A DNA stretch of 64,000 nucleotides from Symbiotaphrina buchneri. Its lineage: Eukaryota > Ascomycota > Symbiotaphrinales > Symbiotaphrinaceae. The notes under the pieces were generated by a model. It ran no database searches. It was not told where the DNA came from and saw only the letters and a list, made by a program, of their open reading frames with translations. Where the stretch lies: positions 1 through 64,000 of the forward strand of contig BCIG01000026.1 of NCBI GenBank assembly GCA_001599915.1. Reading direction: 5' to 3'. The position numbers and the translations under genes were made by a program. Position 1 is the stretch's first letter; every line of letters starts with the position of its first letter. Positions 1 through 10,705 of the stretch are shown piece by piece.

Positions 1-367
1 TCAAGACCTGTTACGGACAAAGGAGGGCACGGTAGTAGCGACTGCCCAGCTACAGGCCCGGGGGTCCCGGTGATAAGCACCGGCCATCCATGCATGGAGC
101 CGCCTGTACACTACATACCCTGCCGGGGTGGAGTCCCAATCCTCATGGGGAATGTCCAAGGACCACGGACGCACGTGTGGGCCGCCTGGTGATCGCCGGG
201 GCATCGCCGCGCGCCCGACAGCGGCCCGACGGCCGGTCCTCGTGGAGGACTAACACCTACCCACGTGACGCGTTAGTGTGCCACGCAGCGTCCCTTGTCC
301 ACCATCCATATTCGTGATACGTTCCACATTCGTCGCACATATAACCCAGGACGCAGCGACGTAGACC
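1..367. other. Left-edge intergenic stretch
   Basis: I see no supportable gene here. The sequence is GC-rich with only short overlapping frames on both strands. It forms the region downstream of the SDR gene that ends at 368 on the minus strand. Confidence 0.5.
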
Positions 368-1273
368 TCACTCCTTGAAATAATACCCTCCACTCTCCAA
401 ATCCTCCAACAGCGACTTCTGCACAGGCGTCCACCCCAGCAAGCGCCTCGTCTTCTCGCTCGACGTCGGATTATCCATCGAAAGCGGCATGCCCAAGAAC
501 CCAAAATACTCCATCGCCTCCTCCTTCTTAATCCCCACGCACGGCACGCCCAACTTCCTCGCAATCACCGCCGCAATCTCCCTCGTCGGCACCGCCTCCT
601 CCGCAATCACATTATACGTCGCGCCCGCCGCGCCCTTCTCCAGCGCGAGCACATACGCCCGCGCCGTATCCAGGACGTGCGTGGCGGGCCACCTGTTCGC
701 GCCGTCGCCTACATACGCCGAGATGCCCTTGACGCGGGCCGTGCCGATCATCAGCGCGATGAAGCCCTTGTCGCCCGCGCCGTGGTTCGTAGGCGGCAAG
801 CGGAGCACCATAGCGCGCACGCCACGGCCCGCCAACGCCAGCGCCAGGGTCTCGGACGCGCCGCGCGAGGCGCCAAACGCGGCGCTCGGGTCCGGGACGT
901 CGTCCTCGGTCCCCGGCCGGCCGGCGGGCTGGATGATCAGCGTGCCCGAGGTGACGAGCAGCGGCTTGTGCGTGCCGGCGAGGACCTCGCCGAATGCGGA
1001 GATGGCGGCGCGGTCGATGCGGCAGCTTTCCAGGTAGTCGCTGAATTCGTGGATGAAGGCTAGGTGGATCGCGGCGTCGCATAAGGTGGCGCCGGATTCG
1101 AGGCTGGAGAGGTCTTCGAGGGAGCCTCGGTGCACGGAGGCGCCTAGGGCGGCGACTTTGGCGGCCCTGGAGTCGTTGCGTGCGAGGCCTAGCACGCTGT
1201 GGCTCGCTTTGAGGAGTAAGAGGATTACGGCTTGCCCGATGAAGCCGCAGGCGCCGGTGACGAAGACGTGCAT
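368..1273 (-). CDS. Atypical extended SDR (NAD-dependent epimerase/dehydratase-like)
   Basis: An intronless frame of 301 aa. It opens with a Rossmann nucleotide-binding motif at residues 1-15 (VFVTGACGFIG), which binds NAD(P). The body resembles the fungal and bacterial epimerase-like SDRs, with RLPPTNHGAGDKGF near the middle and GDGANRWPATHVLDTARAY after it. The usual YxxxK catalytic pair is not visible where it is expected: that stretch reads FGASRGASE. The protein therefore belongs to the atypical branch, or uses a Ser/Arg arrangement instead. Length is normal for the family. The substrate cannot be read from sequence. It diverges from the Zn2Cys6 regulator at 2001, with about 730 bp between the two starts, so that regulator may control it; this is inference only. 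Confidence 0.88.
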   Translation of the reverse strand: MHVFVTGACGFIGQAVILLLLKASHSVLGLARNDSRAAKVAALGASVHRGSLEDLSSLESGATLCDAAIHLAFIHEFSDYLESCRIDRAAISAFGEVLAGTHKPLLVTSGTLIIQPAGRPGTEDDVPDPSAAFGASRGASETLALALAGRGVRAMVLRLPPTNHGAGDKGFIALMIGTARVKGISAYVGDGANRWPATHVLDTARAYVLALEKGAAGATYNVIAEEAVPTREIAAVIARKLGVPCVGIKKEEAMEYFGFLGMPLSMDNPTSSEKTRRLLGWTPVQKSLLEDLESGGYYFKE

Positions 1274-2000
1274 TGTTTTTGGGGATATGGGAATGGAGAG
1301 GAGGAAGGGTTGGAGGTGATTAATGGGATGGATGGGTTGGAGAGGATGGATGGGTCTATTGCAGGGATAGATTTGGACTTGTGCCCTTTATTAATGATTA
1401 ATTTGACTCATCCGAGGAAAACGGAGGAATTAAACAATATTAAGTCTGTAATAGGTTTCACTCAATCATTGATGATCAATGCTGGTCAATGTTCACGAAG
1501 GTGAACCACACCGCTAACCTCCACTCGGACGGCGGTCTTATTGCAGCCAATTAGACACCGTATTTTCTGCTGGCGCTAGCGGTGTAGCGCAATATCAGAT
1601 CACGAACAGCTCCATTACATCAGGTCCAGGGCTTGGGAAGGAAGTAGAGGGAAGTCATAAGATGTCGACCATCCAACATGAGTTTCTACCTTACAAGTCA
1701 ACGTGACTGGATCACGTACAAAGTGTACCTGCGGATGCTGTCCGCAGCAGACCGGGGCGAAATTCGGGCGGTGAGAATCTGACTATCTTAGCGTCGTCTG
1801 CAACGCGAGTGCGGGTTAGCGCCGGCGATAAGTGACGACTGGTTCCGTCCGGCTCCCGGGGCTGCGTGCTGTGCTCTCCCTCCCAACCTGCAACACCTCC
1901 ATTTACAACGAACACTTCCACCAAGGCGGACGTAGGGACGCTTTATTTGTCCCTGCCATTGCTCTGGTGCACTTCCTCCCCCTATACACACATACCCGCT
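1274..2000. promoter_or_regulatory. Divergent promoter between SDR and Zn2Cys6 regulator
   Basis: About 730 bp separate two divergent start codons. No coding frame is convincing. A CT-rich stretch lies just upstream of the regulator start at 2001, as is common in fungal promoters. Confidence 0.4.
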
Positions 2001-3426
2001 ATGTCCGACGCAACGCCAAGCCCGGGTGAGAGCCCTCCACGCAAGCGCAGAGCCTACAGGAAATCCCGCCAGGGCTGTCGAAATTGCAAGCTCCGGCGCG
2101 TCAAGGTGAGTTGCGCATGTGCAGGGACTCCTACTACCTGCCTGGAAGTCTAATGGTGGTTTTGGTCAGTGTGATGAGACCCGGCCACGTTGCCAGAGAT
2201 GTGGCTCCTATGGTGCGGTCTGCAACTATGATCTCAACGCTCCAGATCTGCAAACCGCTGTAGAAGCGTCATCCAAATGGATTGCGGAAGGCTCGCCGAA
2301 AAGTCCAGTACAATTCAGGCGGAAGGAGCCTGGAATGGCGCTGTACAAACCTTTAGCTGGGGCCGTCACGTTGCTGGGGCTAAGTGATGAAATGGTGGAT
2401 CTGCATCTCCTCGACCGATTCCGCAACCGCACTGTCGCTACCCTAGGTAATGCTGCAATGGTGAAGCTCTGGTATCACGACTTGTTCAGGCTCTCATTCC
2501 AGGTATGCACATTACCTCAGCAAACATCACCAATGCATTGCTCTGTGCCTTTGACCTGAGCACCATACTAACCATCATTTCAATAGCATCCCTTCCTACT
2601 GCACGCCACCCTGGCCGTCGCAGCCGCACACGACCGGTACCTCGCCGCACCCCTCCGCAGCCGCCCAACCCTCACCGAAACCTACCACTGGTCACGCTGC
2701 ACCACACTCTTCAACCAGAAACTCTCGCAGCCAATCCAGCCCGAAGACCGAGACCCGCTCTGGGCGACCGCCGCATCCCTCGTCATCATCGCCTTCTCGC
2801 AAGTCGAGTCCTCGAACCCCTCAGAAGTCTGGCCCCTCAAACCCCCCGACGCATCCGACCTCGACTGGATGCGCATGGGCGAGGGCAAGATGGCCGTGTG
2901 GGCGCTCACCAACCCTCTCCGGCCCGAAAGCATCTTCCACGCCATGCGCCACGTCTACGCCGAAGTCCTCTCGCCCGCTCGACACGACGCCTGGGGTATA
3001 GCGGGGATCCCGCCCGCGCTGGCGCAGCTGTGTAATCTCTCGCCGTCGTCGACGCCGGGGAATAACCCGTACTTCGTCCCCGCACACACGCTCGTCCGTA
3101 TCCAGAGACTGCCCGAGGACCAGCTCACGGTGACGCGCGCGCTGGCGTGCGTGAGCCATGTCTCGCGCGAGTTTCAGGCCCTGCTAACCGCCAAGGACCC
3201 TGTCGCACTGCTGCTGTTTGCGCTGTGGTATGCGCGTGTTGGAAGGGTTGTTTGGTGGATGGAACGCAGGGCGGCGGTCGAGTGTCAGGCCATTTGCGAG
3301 TATCTAAGGAGGTATCATTCCGGGGATAGAGCTATTCGCGCGCTTCTTCCGGAGGTGCAGTGGCGGGATGAAGTGCGATGTTTAACTAGGGACGATCGCT
3401 GTCAGGACTTTCAATTAGAAGCATAG
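2001..3426 (+). CDS. Zn2Cys6 binuclear-cluster transcription factor (Upc2-like fungal domain)
   Basis: Three exons (2001-2105, 2170-2502, 2587-3426) give 425 aa in frame. A basic stretch (PRKRRAYRKSRQG) leads into a zinc cluster at residues 26-53 with spacing CX2CX6CX6CX2CX6C. The first intron falls exactly inside the cluster, after residue 35, as in many fungal regulators. The rest matches the fungal-specific domain of the Upc2/Ecm22-like group: an HPFLLHATLAVAAAHDRYL helix, then YHWSRCTTLFNQKL, then a C-terminal helical part around WWMERRAAVECQAI. It should be a nuclear DNA-binding protein recognising CGG-type half sites. The target genes are unknown; the neighbouring SDR and MFS permease are the natural candidates by position. 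Confidence 0.9.
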
Positions 3427-3980
3427 TGATTCAGGCGATGTCGAACCGGACAGGCAGGGGGTTAATGGTCTAGGCTAAAAGAAAGCGATTCTATCGCTCC
3501 ATCTAAATGCTTTCCGCCTCTCCAAAAATCATGCTTAATGGCATGACTGTTCTCCGGCTGCAAGCCTGCAGGCCTCGTTATGTCTGCGTCTACTACAGTC
3601 GGACTTCACCCCGAACCGCGGCGCCATGTGGTGAGTAGCTTGACAGGGTTGCCCCACAATAGACACCAAGCATCTGCCAACCAGGCGTCCACGTGCCTTG
3701 GCAGCACGGCAGTTTTACGGGATATTTATCGAATCCATCCACCAGTGACACCCATAGTCTGCGTTTGGGTTAAAGTGACCCTGGCCACGTTCGTTCTTCA
3801 TTGGACGATTGCGCAGATATCCGCTGCTCGACATGACAGGTACATCGGGCGCATTGCCGGCTTTCGTGAGAAAAGCTTGCTGGGGAGATCTGCATATATA
3901 TATATATAAGAGGCGGCAGGGATTCATGCTTTGCATTGTCAAATTGCATCTCACATTTGTATATCTCTGTGAAAATCGCA
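3427..3980. promoter_or_regulatory. Promoter region of the MFS permease, with strong TATA tract
   Basis: No gene is visible. A long alternating tract (TATATATATATATAAG) at about 3894-3910 sits 70-90 bp upstream of the ATG at 3981, a plausible TATA element. The start context is CGCAATGGC, with A at -1 and G at +4. Confidence 0.6.
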
Positions 3981-6309
3981 ATGGCTACGAAATTTACGCC
4001 CGACTCGCCCGACTCGCCCGACTCGCCCTCGACCATGGCCGTCGCCAAAGACGCCTCAGCGCCCGCCATCACCGAAGAAAGCCTGCCTGCGCCGTTAGTC
4101 GAGAAAATCAGTCGGAAGTCCACCGTGCTCACCGTCGTTGTCTCTGGCCTGGCGCTGTTCAGCGACGGGTATAATGCGCAGATCAGTACGTGTCCCCCGC
4201 CGCCGGTCTAATGGAATGGGCTGGGCTCAATGGAGGGAGTGTACGGTTGAGTGGACGGTTGAGTGGATGGATGGATGAATGGATTGATGGATGTTGCTGA
4301 GACACAGTGGTGTAGTTGGATATATGGAGCCGCTTTTTAGTGATCTGTACGTTGTTTCTTGCTTTTGGGGATGTGGACGGAGGCGGGGGATGGGGTATGG
4401 GCATGGGGATGGGCTGACGACGAGGAAAAAGATACAAAGAGGGCATGACGTCGATCATCAAGACGCGTCTTTCGAACTCATACCTGATCGGAGAAATCTT
4501 TGGTGCGATCTACACCATCCCACTGCTTCACGACCAACAAATTTTAGAAAGCTAATGTTTGCACAGGCATGCTTTTCTTCGGCTGGGTGATCGACCGCCT
4601 GGGCCGACGAACTGGGATCGTCTTCGCGACGCTGTTCCTCATTCTTGGTATTATCCTGGCGACGGCGGCGCATGGGGAGAGTCAGTTGGGCATGTTTTGG
4701 ATGATGATTATCGGTACGCCTAATCCCTGGCACCTATCCTATCCAAGCATCCAGGATCCAAGTTCCAAGCTTTGCATCGGAAGTTTTTCAGTGGGCTGAT
4801 ATAGGGTTTTGGGTTCACAGGCAGAGGCGTCGCCGGCTTCGGAGCGGGAGGAGAATATCCAACGTGCGGGACTGGGACGGCGGAGGCGTCCGATGAGAGC
4901 GTGTATGTGCGCAAGAGGCGCGGGATTTTGGTTGCGATGTCGACGGATTTCTCTATTGATCTGGTCTGTCTGCTCTCGTTCATGGTGTGTTCAGATGAGG
5001 TGTTGCTGACGGAATACAGGGCTTCGTCGTGGCGGGAGTAGTCGCCCTGATTGTACTGGCTTGCTACCACCAGAAAACGTCGGAGGGAGTCTGGAGGGTT
5101 TGTTTTGGGCTGGGCATTGCGGTATGTTCTTTACTCCGTGGAGCTGTTGTGGTACGCTGGAGGGTGTCGGTGTGGCAGTCACTGATGAGTCGTGGATCAG
5201 CTCCCTCTCACAGTGTTCATCTTCCGGATCCGCATGATCAACTCGACGCAGTATAGAAGACACGGTGCGTGGACGCGTGCTGAGAACCAATTAGGAACGA
5301 GTAGCTGACCTCAACTGATGCAGCCATCAAGAAGAACATCCCGTACATGCTCGCCCTGCGGCGGTACTGGAAGCCCATGATCGGCACTTGTGAGCTGCCC
5401 ACTTCCAACCTCCTGCTCGTCTCCACTTTTTGAGACCTTCTCTAACCACGGGCCTCGAACAGCGCTGGCATGGTTCTTCTACGACTTCGTCACGTACCCG
5501 TTCGGGATCTTCTCCTCGACCATCATCTCGCAGCTGAACCCCAACAACACGCTCGTGCAGAACATCGGCTACGGCGTATGCCCCTCCCTTCCCACTCTCC
5601 CATTCCCATTCCCACTCTCATCATCAAGATTCTAATCCCTATTCGTCTCGTAGACCGTCGTCAACTGCTTCTACCTCCCTGGCTGCATCGCAGGCGGCTT
5701 CCTGATGGACCGCATCGGCCGGAAACAGACCATGACGCTGGGCTTCGCGTGCTGGGCGGTTCTGGGCTTCGTCCTTGGTGGTGCCCTGGGACCGATTCAG
5801 AGCGTGTTTCCGCTGTTTGTTGTGCTGTATGGTATTTTTAACAGTTTTGGAGAAATGGTACTTTTCCCCCTCCACCCGGCCCGACTTCCCTCTTTACGGA
5901 TTCTGGCTGACTCCTGGTCTGCTGCAAAAAGGGCCCCGGCGTGGCAACCTTCCTCTGCGGCGCAGAATCCTTCCCAACTCCTTTGCGGGGGCACTACCTG
6001 GGCCTCGCGGCGGCGGTAGGCAAAGCCGGCGCGGCGATCGGCACGCAGGTGTTCACGCCGATCCAGAACTCGTTCGCGGACACGCAGAAGGGCACGCAGG
6101 GGGTGTTTCTGATCGGCGCTGGGTTTGCGGCCGTAGGTGGGATTATCGCCTGGGTGTTCATCCCGGATAGGGAGAGGGAGCTGGAGGGCGAGGATGCTAG
6201 GTTTAGGGCTTTTTTGGAGGAGAGGGGGTGGGATACGGCGGGCTTTGGAGAGAGTTTTGAGGAGGAGGTGAGGGGGACGGTGTTTAAGGTGGGGAATGTG
6301 GCCGCGTGA
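3981..6309 (+). CDS. MFS permease, glycerophosphodiester/phosphate transporter type (Git1-like)
   Basis: Eleven exons: 3981-4185, 4316-4346, 4432-4502, 4567-4713, 4821-4963, 5020-5121, 5201-5264, 5324-5389, 5463-5575, 5654-5857, 5932-6309. Together they give exactly 507 aa. Family signs are SGLALFSDGYNAQIIGYMEP in helix 1, FFGWVIDRLGRR in the loop between helices 2 and 3, GRGVAGFGAGGEYP in helix 4, and GFLMDRIGRK in the second half. The set fits the phosphate/glycerophosphoinositol permease group of the plasma membrane, a proton-coupled importer. The N-terminus carries a small in-frame repeat (PDSPDSPDS) from a tandem 9-bp unit. Exon 2 is only 31 nt. The exact substrate, such as glycerophosphoinositol, glycerophosphocholine or phosphate, is inference from the family. 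Confidence 0.87.
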
Positions 6310-6448
6310 GTGTGAGCAGGGATTTCAGGCGCCTTGAGGGAGAGGGAGGATATATACGCTCGCATTGGAGGATATAGAAGACGAAGATGAAATAACACAA
6401 TACGCAAACACGAACGAGTCAGGAACAGAAGCCTTCCTCCCCCTCTTA

Positions 6449-7498
6449 TCAAACCTTCTCCCTAATAATCTCCTCCGTAAACTTCCATAACTGCTCACTC
6501 AACTTCTCATCAAACGCTCTCTTATTCAAATACTCATTCGCCCTCTTCGCCACCGGAACAAAATACTCCCCCCTGACCCCCTCCCTCTCCACCTCCGGCG
6601 CCGTCGCCAAATACAACTGCGTCAGCGCCCCAATCTCAACGGGCTGCGCTAACAACGCCATCGCCCCTTGAATAACCTTGCCCAGATACGGAATCGCCTC
6701 CACCTCTCGATTCAAACTCGTATGCACGGTGCCCGGGTGGCAGCAATTGACAAAGTACCCGTCGCCAAGCCGGGACTGCAGCGCGCGCGTAAACAGCACG
6801 TTCGCCAGCTTGCTGTTCTCGTATCGCGGCATCCAGTCCCCTGCGTGTGCGGGTTCGTTGACGCGCGCGTCGTACAGGGGCGAGGTGCATGCGTATTGCG
6901 CGTAGGAGGTTACGTTGACGATACGTGCGCCCGGCGCGAGGGAGGGTAAGAGGGTGGTGGTCAGCAGGAAGGGCGCGACGTGGTTGACGCCGAAGTCGGT
7001 TTCGATGCCGTCGGGGGTGAGCGAGAAGCTCGCGGAGAGCGTGCCGGCGTTGTTGAGTAGGATGTCGAGCTTAAGCCCCGTCGCGAGGAAGGCGTTTGCG
7101 GCGGCTTTGACCTGTGCGATCGAAGCTGTTAAGAGGGCGTTTGGAAAGACGGCGTTTGGAAAGGACACCCAGGGTCGGGCAGGGAGACAGAGACAGACCT
7201 GTTTCAGCACCGCGAAATCCGCAACAAGCAACTCAATCTTCTCACTCCCCGACTGCTTCTTCAGTTCAGCGACCGCGGCATCGCCTTTTTCCTGCGAGCG
7301 CGCGGTGATGAAGACGTGCGCGCCGTGCTTGGCCAGCTGCAGCGCGCTCTCGAAGCCCAGCCCGACGGTGGCGCCCGTGACGATTGCGGTTTTGCCGCTC
7401 AGGTCCGGGATCTTGGACGAGTTGTAGGAGGGGTGGCTCCAGATCGCGGCGTAGGGTGGGACGAGGAGGTTGAAGAGCTTTTCTTTGAGTGTCGTCAT
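6449..7498 (-). CDS. Classical short-chain dehydrogenase/reductase (retinol-dehydrogenase-like)
   Basis: The start at 7498 (MTTLKEKLFN) fits family length better than an upstream in-frame ATG at 7774. One intron of 87 bp (7112-7198) is a multiple of three and stop-free, so it could be misread as coding; removing it joins VLKQ directly to VKAAANAF, and the product is 320 aa. Visible motifs are the TGATVGLG cofactor loop, LLNNAG, a catalytic Ser in VNVTSYAQ, and the YENSK pair (YxxxK). This is the SDR group of fungal retinol/WWOX-like oxidoreductases using NADP(H) or NAD(H); the substrate is unknown. It converges on the Git1-like permease with about 140 bp between the stops. Confidence 0.9.
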   Translation of the reverse strand: MTTLKEKLFNLLVPPYAAIWSHPSYNSSKIPDLSGKTAIVTGATVGLGFESALQLAKHGAHVFITARSQEKGDAAVAELKKQSGSEKIELLVADFAVLKQVCLCLPARPWVSFPNAVFPNALLTASIAQVKAAANAFLATGLKLDILLNNAGTLSASFSLTPDGIETDFGVNHVAPFLLTTTLLPSLAPGARIVNVTSYAQYACTSPLYDARVNEPAHAGDWMPRYENSKLANVLFTRALQSRLGDGYFVNCCHPGTVHTSLNREVEAIPYLGKVIQGAMALLAQPVEIGALTQLYLATAPEVEREGVRGEYFVPVAKRANEYLNKRAFDEKLSEQLWKFTEEIIREKV

Positions 7499-8529
7499 TG
7501 TTGGCTGTGGAGTAGAGGCGGGATCTTTGGGGGATATTGCACCGCGGCGTTGGGAAGTCGGGCGGGGATGGGGATTGGGAGATGATAGTTTCGAAGATGA
7601 TGCAGGATAGGAGTTCAATATTCGAAAAGACAGGTCTGACAGCTGGAGAGGTTGGTGGTGATGCGTCCAGCGTCTCGCTGAATGCTGACAGCTGGAGGAG
7701 GACCCTTGGTGTTTTCTCGTCGGCGACCGCGAATAATATCCGCGCTGCAATTTCCTGATAGGGGTTGGAGTCATGCACGCCGGATGCTGTCGTCGGCGTA
7801 AACTCCGCCGCTAGCGACGAGAAAGGCGATAGTGCTGACGAGGCTGACGAGGCAGATGCTACCTTGTCTTTAGGATCCGGAGCTAAGCTTTATGGAGTAT
7901 GAGAAGCCCGTAGGGAAGATGATGAAAAATAAAGATATCGACTGTTATAGGTTGGACCTTTTTCCAATTGGGATGCTGAGGGTCGGGAGTCGGTTGCGGG
8001 GCGCGGATTCAGATTATTAGGGACGTTGGAAAGTTTGATCCCGCGATCGATCATATCATTGCGATACTTCAGAAGCCGCTGCATCACAACTTTCACCTCT
8101 TCCTACACGCAGTCTTGTGACTTGCTGATGAGCTGTGCCAGCTCCAAAGCTCTCAGGCATTACAATGGGGAGTCGATTGAATGTCGTTAACTTGCACCAA
8201 GGACCAGCAGTCGGGAAGACTCCGCGCAACCTCACCGGTCCTCCATATTTCATCTCTACGATATTCATTCAATGGCATATGATTGCATCAGCGACTGGGG
8301 AATTTCAAAAATGCCTTGCCGGAGTCATGGAAAACAACATGTTATGCTTCGTTCTCGACTGCGGCCTTCTCCTCGGCCATCTAAGCATTCCATCTATGAT
8401 AATCTATCTAATTCATCATCCATCTATCCAAATCTTTCCCATCCATTAATCCTTTCCTTTCTTCATCATTCAATCATTCATCATCCATCCGTTCCCTTCC
8501 CTTCCCTTCCCCTCCCTCACCACCACATC
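7499..8529. other. Intergenic region between SDR and ferric-reductase-like gene
   Basis: About 1 kb holding the SDR promoter at its left side and the 3' flank of the oxidoreductase at its right. The right end carries CCATC-rich and CCCTT-rich low-complexity sequence (about 8395-8525). No gene is supported. Confidence 0.45.
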
Positions 8530-10705
8530 TCACCAACCGAACTGCTCCGCATGGAACGTAATACTCGGGCCCTCGACTCTCATGCACTCGAGCACCGCCT
8601 CTCTTACCTCCGTCGTCATACCGTTCGGCCCACAAACTACATCGCACCCGTCAGCAAAGCTCCCCGACATCGACATACAAAAAAGACGCAGAGACGAGCA
8701 CTCAAACTCACCCGCAACAACGACCCTCTCCCCCCGCTGCGCAGCACCAACAAATCTCCTAACCTCGTCCGCCACGCCCGCCCTCCCACCTTTAAGCGGG
8801 AAGTCCTCCGAGAACGTCGACGACGCGGACGAGTCCAGCGTCGAGTCTGCCACAACACTGGCATGTCCCAGGCCTTTCTCGGCATCGATGACGCTTCCCT
8901 GCTGGTTCTGCAGCGCGGCGGGATCGGGCGCGGACGGCACGGGGCTGATATCGGGCGAGACGGGCAGCGGCGTGACGGGCACTTGTTTCTCGTGCGGGCT
9001 GTAGTCGTCGGACGAGCGCGAGGGCGCGCTGCTGCTGCTGCTGATGTACCGCGTTGCGTGGACCGTGAGGTTGATCAGGTTGGAGGCTTGGAGTGTGCGG
9101 AGCTGTGGGGCGAACCAGGTGAGGTTTTCTGCGGTGTTCCTAGATCAGCTTTCTTGCCTCCGTTGGTTTGATCAATGTGAAAGAGAGCGACAACGCCACG
9201 AAGGGGGAAATGAAGAGGGGGGACGACGATCTAAGGCCGTACCTTTCTCGCGGAACACCCACACAAAATCAATCGCGCGGGGGACTTTTCCCACGCCCTC
9301 GCTCGCTCTGCGGACCATCTCCGTAGCAACACCGAATGTGAACGTCGCGCCCGTCCCGCCCGCAATAAGCATCAAGCGATCGGCATCGCCAAAGTCCGGC
9401 ACCGCGCCATACGGACCATCCACACTAGCACGAACTTTCCTGCCAGGGTATTTCTTCGCAAACGCATGCAGCGCTCTTGTGAAGCCCTCGCGCTCACTAG
9501 CCAACAGCTCCACAGGATCCGCCGCCACGAGAGTAAATGGGTGCGTCTCGAACGCGCGCACAGCGGGGATCCACAAGAAGACGTGGCTGCCGGGCTGCGT
9601 TCGTAGCCTGCGGTTGAGGGTGATGCGCGTGGCGCCATTCGGCAGGGCCGTCAGCGTCGCGGCATTGCCGTAGAAGTTCCAGAGCAGCTTGGCGAAGCGC
9701 GCCAGGCGGTCGGCGCCCCAGACGCAGGCGGCGACGATGGGGATGATGATGGCGCGCTGGGAGAATTTCGGGCGGTGGTTGGCGGCGAAGATGAGGACGA
9801 GGGCCACCATGGTGATGTGCACCAGGTAGAAGAACTCGTAGTATCGCCGCCGCACGAGCGAGAGTGAGGAGGCTAGGATGGCGAGCATGAAGAAGCCGGC
9901 GTTGATGCCGGATACGTTGGTGAATTCGGTCAGCTTGTCCAGACTCGCCGTTTGGTGCCAGGCGTTGATGTAGATGCTGATGTGGTGAAGGGTGGTTTAG
10001 TATAGACTTGAGAGGTGTGGGGAGGTGGGACGTACGTCGAGTGGAGGATCATGCACATGACGCTTGTTCGCCCCGCAGTCCGGTGGACTGAGTTCAGACT
10101 TTCGTGGGAGAGGCCGGCGAGGGGTCCGAGAGGGGTATTCTTGAGGGCCAGGAAGATGGAGAGGGCAAGGTTGAACATGGTCATCCTGATTATCGCTAGT
10201 CAGTATCGAAGAAGACACGACGTAAGGATTCGGAGTCACTGACCAGCCCATACGTTTCGCAACATTGGTCAAGTTCGTGAGATCAAGCCTCGTGAAGAAG
10301 ATGGCGAAGTTCATGGCCCAGTATGTGAGTGCCACTAGTCCTTGCGCCGTCGTTGGGAAGAGAGGTATCCGCCGCAGTAGCAACCGACGAAGGGGTCTGC
10401 GGGAGATATCAGTCCAATACTCTACACGATCGAGCAATGAAGACGACGTCGGGAAGATACCTCAACCTCGAAGCAACATTCAAAATGCCTCCTTGCTTTC
10501 CACCACTTCGAGCCCGCCGCAAGACAACAGCACTCCAATGATACAGCACAAACACCGCCATCAGGCCTACAACCCCCGCCGCGAAATACTTGCCCGAATT
10601 CTGGTTCTCAATCTGTCTCAGCTGCTTCGACGAGAGCTTGGGCGCCTGCGTCGCCGCCGCCGCGGTAGCGGACGCAGTCGCAGAGCCATGACCAGCGTGA
10701 GACAT
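8530..10705 (-). CDS. Ferric-reductase-type transmembrane oxidoreductase (FRE/NOX superfamily)
   Basis: Five exons on the minus strand (10461-10705, 10244-10396, 10036-10185, 9243-9976, 8530-9128) sum to 626 aa. The order is: an N-terminal tail with Ala/Thr-rich sequence, a first helix (YFAAGVVGLMAVFVLYHWSA), the ferric-reductase membrane domain with paired His in VHRTAGRTSV / MILHSTIYINAWH and in YLVHITMVALVL / ANHRP (heme ligands), an FAD-binding HPFTL motif, then an NAD(P)-binding GGTGATFTFG. A low-complexity Ser/Pro-rich insert precedes the last conserved stretch (DVVCGPNGM, then FHAEQFGW at the very end). It should pass electrons from NADPH through FAD and heme across the membrane, to Fe3+ or Cu2+ chelates. 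No signal peptide is obvious. The metal substrate is inferred from family only. Confidence 0.9.

Noticed and set aside
7112-7198. Reading through the 87-bp segment of the SDR at 6449-7498 as coding
   Set aside because: It is in frame and stop-free, but it inserts 29 unrelated residues in a conserved SDR region and has clean GT-AG borders, so I treat it as an intron.
7499-7774. An upstream ATG at 7774 for the SDR
   Set aside because: The added 92 residues are low-complexity Ser/Pro-rich sequence without family match; the MTTLKEKLFN start at 7498 fits normal family length.
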